From Clostridia bacterium (GTDB lineage Bacteria > Bacillota > Clostridia > Acetivibrionales > JAFADI01): a stretch of DNA of 35,881 nucleotides. The DNA is taken from positions 1 to 35,881 of the forward strand of contig JAOACY010000038.1 of assembly GCA_026417615.1 (NCBI GenBank). Reading direction: 5' to 3'. The notes beneath the pieces were generated by a model. The model saw only the letters and a list, made by a program, of their open reading frames with translations. It was not told the origin of the DNA and made no database searches. Positions 32,918 to 35,881 of this stretch are shown piece after piece (position 1 is the first letter of the stretch; every line of letters begins with the position of its first letter). The position numbers were made by a program, and so were the translations under genes.

Positions 32918-33122
32918 TGATACTAATGCATGAACCCATTTTCTGAAACTTCGATGAAATCACTAGCGACTTGTCTTGCTATTCCTCGCACGCATCAATA
33001 TGACATCCTGTCATGTGATGCTCAAAATGCCGTCCTTGGCATTTTGGCTTTGGAATTGCTGCAGCATCGTCGAGTGATTTATGCATCTTGTTCCAAGAAA
33101 AGCTGTTCTTGCATTAGTATCA
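32918..33122 (+). repeat. Family A repeat, full copy A6
   Basis: 205 bp. The terminal inverted repeats TGATACTAATGCA (32918-32930) and TGCATTAGTATCA (33110-33122) are perfect over 13 bp, but differ from other copies. Internal hairpins: GCATCA...ATGACA / TGTCAT...TGATGC around 32993-33020, and CAAAATGCC / GGCATTTTG. It fills most of the 364-bp stretch between 32830 and 33193. Confidence 0.92.
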
Positions 33123-33136
33123 ATTCTATTTTAGAT

Positions 33137-33145
33137 AATATAACA
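33137..33145 (-). promoter_or_regulatory. Possible extended -10 promoter reading into repeat A6
   Basis: On the minus strand TG-T-TATATT (33145-33137). Transcription would start at about 33130, 8 bp before repeat A6, which would form most of the dam leader. The -35 is poor and the region is AT-rich, so this is weak. Confidence 0.3.
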
Positions 33146-33193
33146 CAATAGTACTTTATTCTAAAAACAGTATAAAATCAATACGTAAGCTGG

Positions 33194-34201
33194 TTAAAAA
33201 TATTTGCCGTATCTTTCAAATATACAGTCAAAATATTTAAACTCAAGGCGTAAGGAACAATCAAGGCCGGTGGAAAAGGAACGGTTCCCTATAACCGAAA
33301 CGGCAGCTTCAATTGATGACGCATGCTCTAGGAAGGAGAAGGCAGCCTGCCACAGCCGGGCTGTTTCGATAGCGCAGCCGTCAAACATTTCTGTAAAGGA
33401 TGAATTCTTTGCCGATGTATTGTCCCAGGGAAGTGTCCATTCAGAGTGGGACAGGTTTAAAAGGTCAAGCCTGTCATCGGCTTCATGTGGATAAATAGTG
33501 CTTGTAAAGGCACCCTTGTCATTTATTATTCTTTCGATAAGTGAAAAGAACGGCTTTTTCAATCCGTATTTGTCCCAAAGGGTCCTGTATATTCCCTGCA
33601 TATCTTTTATTGCGGTTACTACCTGGCGGGTGGAAATATTTGCGCCGTAGACACTGCCGAGTATATGGCTGTACATTTTACCAATGGCCTCATATTGAAG
33701 CTTTGAAAGCGCAATCATAGAATGAGGCTTGAAGTGATACGGGCCCAGATTTTTTTCTCTTTTGAGCATTAAAATATCCACCAGTGTTTCAAATAGCCTG
33801 TGGTAATATGTGTACTTATTGGACGCATTTTCACCGGAACGCTGAAAACCGCAAAAATAGTATACAAAGGGGTGGGCTGTGCTGTCTAGGGAGTAGTGGC
33901 ATAAATAACCCATAAGGTAGGTTGTCAATATAAGCTTTTCATCAGGAGAAATGCTGTCTGTATACTCAAGAGCACATCGGAAAAAATCAGAAATCTTTTC
34001 GCTGTGGAGGGCTTCTCCAAACTTGTCAACATCCATGCTGTCCGTCCACGGCCATATCCTGTAATAAAACAGAATATCCGGACCTTGAGCTCCAAGCGTG
34101 AATACATTTCTGTGACTTAGAATTACTTGCCTGAGCTTCTCGTCCTCCAGCAGTTCAAGCGTCTTTTCTCCGCACAGGCAATGAGTGAAAAAATTTGGCA
34201 T
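33194..34201 (-). CDS. Zinc-dependent phospholipase C-like protein
   Basis: A 335-residue protein of the zinc-dependent phospholipase C/S1-P1 nuclease-like group common in Clostridia. MPNFFTH (His 7), GAQGPDILFY (37-46, Asp 42), and the metal-binding helix with His 102, Asp 106 and His 110 (HYSLDSTAHPFVYY) are its marks. Unlike the exported alpha-toxin type, no signal peptide is seen, so it should be cytoplasmic or released otherwise. The substrate is unknown for this subgroup, and toxin activity should not be assumed. GGGAGGG lies before the ATG at 34201. It is divergent from the MFS transporter. Confidence 0.85.
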   Translation of the reverse strand: MPNFFTHCLCGEKTLELLEDEKLRQVILSHRNVFTLGAQGPDILFYYRIWPWTDSMDVDKFGEALHSEKISDFFRCALEYTDSISPDEKLILTTYLMGYLCHYSLDSTAHPFVYYFCGFQRSGENASNKYTYYHRLFETLVDILMLKREKNLGPYHFKPHSMIALSKLQYEAIGKMYSHILGSVYGANISTRQVVTAIKDMQGIYRTLWDKYGLKKPFFSLIERIINDKGAFTSTIYPHEADDRLDLLNLSHSEWTLPWDNTSAKNSSFTEMFDGCAIETARLWQAAFSFLEHASSIEAAVSVIGNRSFSTGLDCSLRLEFKYFDCIFERYGKYF

Positions 34202-34344
34202 GATGATTCCCTCCCAAAGGCTTATTAAATAAATTATACTTTATATTTTAAAAAGCAGGAAACAGATAACACAATTTTAACAAAAAAAAGGCTGTAATTT
34301 ACTGCAAAGACAATATAAAATATATGGAAAAGGAGGTTTGGATT

Positions 34345-35580
34345 ATGTTCAAAGGCTTTTCGCTTCAGGAAAAAAGCTGGATTATGTATGATTGGGCCAA
34401 TTCTGCCTATTCTGCCATCATTACTGCCGCAGTCCTTCCTATATTTTTCAAATCGGTTGCAAAATCGGCAGGAATACTTACCAATACTGCAGATTCATGG
34501 TGGGGATATGCTACTTCTCTGGCAACTCTTATTGTAGCTGTTTTGGCGCCGGTGCTTGGAACCATCGGAGATTACCGAAACAAGAAGATGCAGCTTTTCA
34601 GGGTATTTCTGGCTATCGGGGTTGCCTCAACCGCGACGTTGGCTTTCACAGCTGACTGGATGCTTCTTCTGGCTTTGTATGTAATAACCATAATTGGCTT
34701 TTCAGGAGCAAACCTGTTCTACGATGCATTTCTGGTGGATATTACAACGGAGGACAGGATGGACAAGGTTTCAACCTATGGGTTTGCGCTTGGATATATA
34801 GGCGGAAGCACTATACCTTTTATTATAGCCATAGGGCTTATTATGTTCGGGGGAAAAATAGGCATCCCAAAAATGCTGGCAACACAGCTTTCGTTCATTA
34901 TTACAGCTGTCTGGTGGGCTTTGTTCAGCATACCAATGCTAATTAACGTCAAGCAGAAATATTATCTTGAAGCTGAGCCCGGGACGCTGGTAAAAAGCTT
35001 TAAGAGGCTGGTCAATACTTTTGCAAACATAAGAAAATACAAGAAAATATTTATTTTTCTTCTGGCATATTTCTTTTACATAGACGGCGTAAACACAATA
35101 ATACATATGGCATCGGTATACGGAGACAGTGTCGGAGTTGACAGCACGACCATGCTCCTTGCCCTTCTTGTAACTCAGATAATTGCATTTCCTTTTGCAA
35201 TTCTGTTCGGCAAGCTGGCAGAAAGGTTTGGAAGTCACAAAATGATACTTGCAGGAATTTGCATGTATATTTTGATATGCATTCTGGGCTACAGGATGTC
35301 AAATGCAACAGACTTCTGGATTCTTGCAATTCTTGTGGCCACTTCGCAGGGAGGGATTCAGGCGCTTTCCAGATCCTACTTCGGGAAAATGGTGCCAAAG
35401 GAGAACGCAAATGAATTCTTCGGCTTCTATGAGATTTTCGGAAAATTTGCAGCCATTATGGGGCCGGCACTATTCGGCATTTCAACTCAATTGACGGGAC
35501 AATCCAGATTTGGCGTATTAAGCGTGACGTTGCTATTTGTTATCGGAGGCGGAATATTTATCGGGATTCGAAACAGGTAG
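34345..35580 (+). CDS. UMF1/Atg22-like MFS transporter
   Basis: A 411-residue membrane protein with about 12 helices. It belongs to the UMF1 group of the major facilitator superfamily, related to yeast vacuolar Atg22. The N-terminal SWIMYDWANSAYS is characteristic of the group, and LSRSYFGKMVPKENANEFFGFYEIFGKFAAIMGP is its second mark (near 340-375). Bacterial members are of unknown substrate; amino acid efflux is the role of yeast Atg22. An upstream ATG at 34324 is in frame, but it lies before the AAGGAGG site (34330-34336), which serves the ATG at 34345. It is a single gene followed by repeat A7. Confidence 0.9.
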   Translation: MFKGFSLQEKSWIMYDWANSAYSAIITAAVLPIFFKSVAKSAGILTNTADSWWGYATSLATLIVAVLAPVLGTIGDYRNKKMQLFRVFLAIGVASTATLAFTADWMLLLALYVITIIGFSGANLFYDAFLVDITTEDRMDKVSTYGFALGYIGGSTIPFIIAIGLIMFGGKIGIPKMLATQLSFIITAVWWALFSIPMLINVKQKYYLEAEPGTLVKSFKRLVNTFANIRKYKKIFIFLLAYFFYIDGVNTIIHMASVYGDSVGVDSTTMLLALLVTQIIAFPFAILFGKLAERFGSHKMILAGICMYILICILGYRMSNATDFWILAILVATSQGGIQALSRSYFGKMVPKENANEFFGFYEIFGKFAAIMGPALFGISTQLTGQSRFGVLSVTLLFVIGGGIFIGIRNR

Positions 35581-35683
35581 AGGGAAAAGGAATTGTCCAA
35601 AGGATATTTCCCACGAATTTGCAAGATTTTCAGAGCAAAACATTTTGTTGAAGACATTCGGCTTTTCTATTAGAATATAAGTG

Positions 35684-35881
35684 TGATTCTCCCGCAAAAA
35701 CAGCTTTTCTTGGAACAAGATGAATTAATCACTCGACGATGTTGCAGCAATTCTGAAGCCAAAATGCCAAGGAGGGCATTTTGAGTATCATGTGACACGA
35801 CGTCACATTGATGCGTGCGAGGAATTGCAAGACAAGTCGTTAGTGATTTCATCGAAGTTTAAGAAAATGGGTTCTTGCGGC
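35684..35881 (-). repeat. Family A repeat, copy A7 (reaches the window end)
   Basis: 198 bp of a full-length copy in reverse orientation: TGATTCTCCCGCAAA, the AATCACTCGACG segment, the hairpins (GCCAAAATGCC / GGGCATTTTG and GTGAC / GTCAC), then CATCGAAGTTT and AAAATGGG. The outer end lies just past the window. Confidence 0.9.

Noticed and set aside
35582-35612. Terminator of the UMF1-type transporter gene
   Set aside because: GGGAAA and TTTCCC pair over only 6 bp with a long loop and no T run.
35670-35852. 60-residue minus-strand frame, and the similar 32930-33151 plus-strand frame
   Set aside because: Both are translations of family A repeat. Their likeness comes from the repeat DNA, whose changes follow stem pairing and not codons.

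Overview
The window looks like a chromosomal segment of an anaerobic, Gram-positive, low-GC member of the Clostridia. The grounds are AT-rich promoters with strong Shine-Dalgarno sites, a CtsR-type heat-shock operator, an exported protein with SLH repeats, and the complete set of maturases (HydE, HydF, HydG) for [FeFe]-hydrogenase. An Acetivibrio/Ruminiclostridium-like lineage is my guess. It rests on gene content only.

Layout. 1-2500: small heat-shock protein hsp20 under a near-perfect CtsR box, a tiny membrane protein, and a MocR/PdxR-type regulator. 2500-9100: an envelope-glycan block of MurJ-family flippase, hexapeptide acetyltransferase, GT4 glycosyltransferase, DUF4330 protein and O-antigen ligase-like protein, followed by a GNAT acetyltransferase and a DUF2294 protein. 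9100-15000: a D,D-carboxypeptidase, a small Cys protein, an operon of purine nucleoside phosphorylase then DEAD-box helicase, and a glycosidase-like lipoprotein. 15300-18200: a CcoG/NapH-like membrane Fe-S protein followed by a Cu+ P-type ATPase, behind a sigma-A promoter with a CsoR-like inverted repeat. 18200-22000: a VOC protein, a small coiled-coil pseudogene, a GHL10-SLH surface protein and a rhodanese lipoprotein. 22000-27400: aspA-hydF-hydG-hydE, a tight operon behind a structured leader that ends in a terminator. 27400-31000: a ThiF/MoeB/HesA-like E1 enzyme, then an MtaB-type methanol:corrinoid methyltransferase paired with a CobW-type metallochaperone GTPase. 31000-32850: two DNA methyltransferases with no restriction enzyme. 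33190-35580: a zinc-dependent phospholipase C-like protein and a UMF1-type MFS transporter.

Two families of non-coding palindromic repeats lie between the genes. Family A (seven copies, about 205 bp when complete) has terminal inverted repeats and two internal hairpins, and its copies differ by paired changes that keep the stems. Family B (two full copies of about 208 bp and two fragments) folds into a long nested hairpin. One locus is an A/B chimera. Three A copies sit just downstream of plausible promoters, so they would form the 5' UTR of the next gene. No transposase is present.

The main candidates for something new are the structured repeats, the attenuator-like aspA-hyd leader, the MtaB-CobW pair without its corrinoid protein, and a perfect 44-bp palindrome just upstream of that pair.
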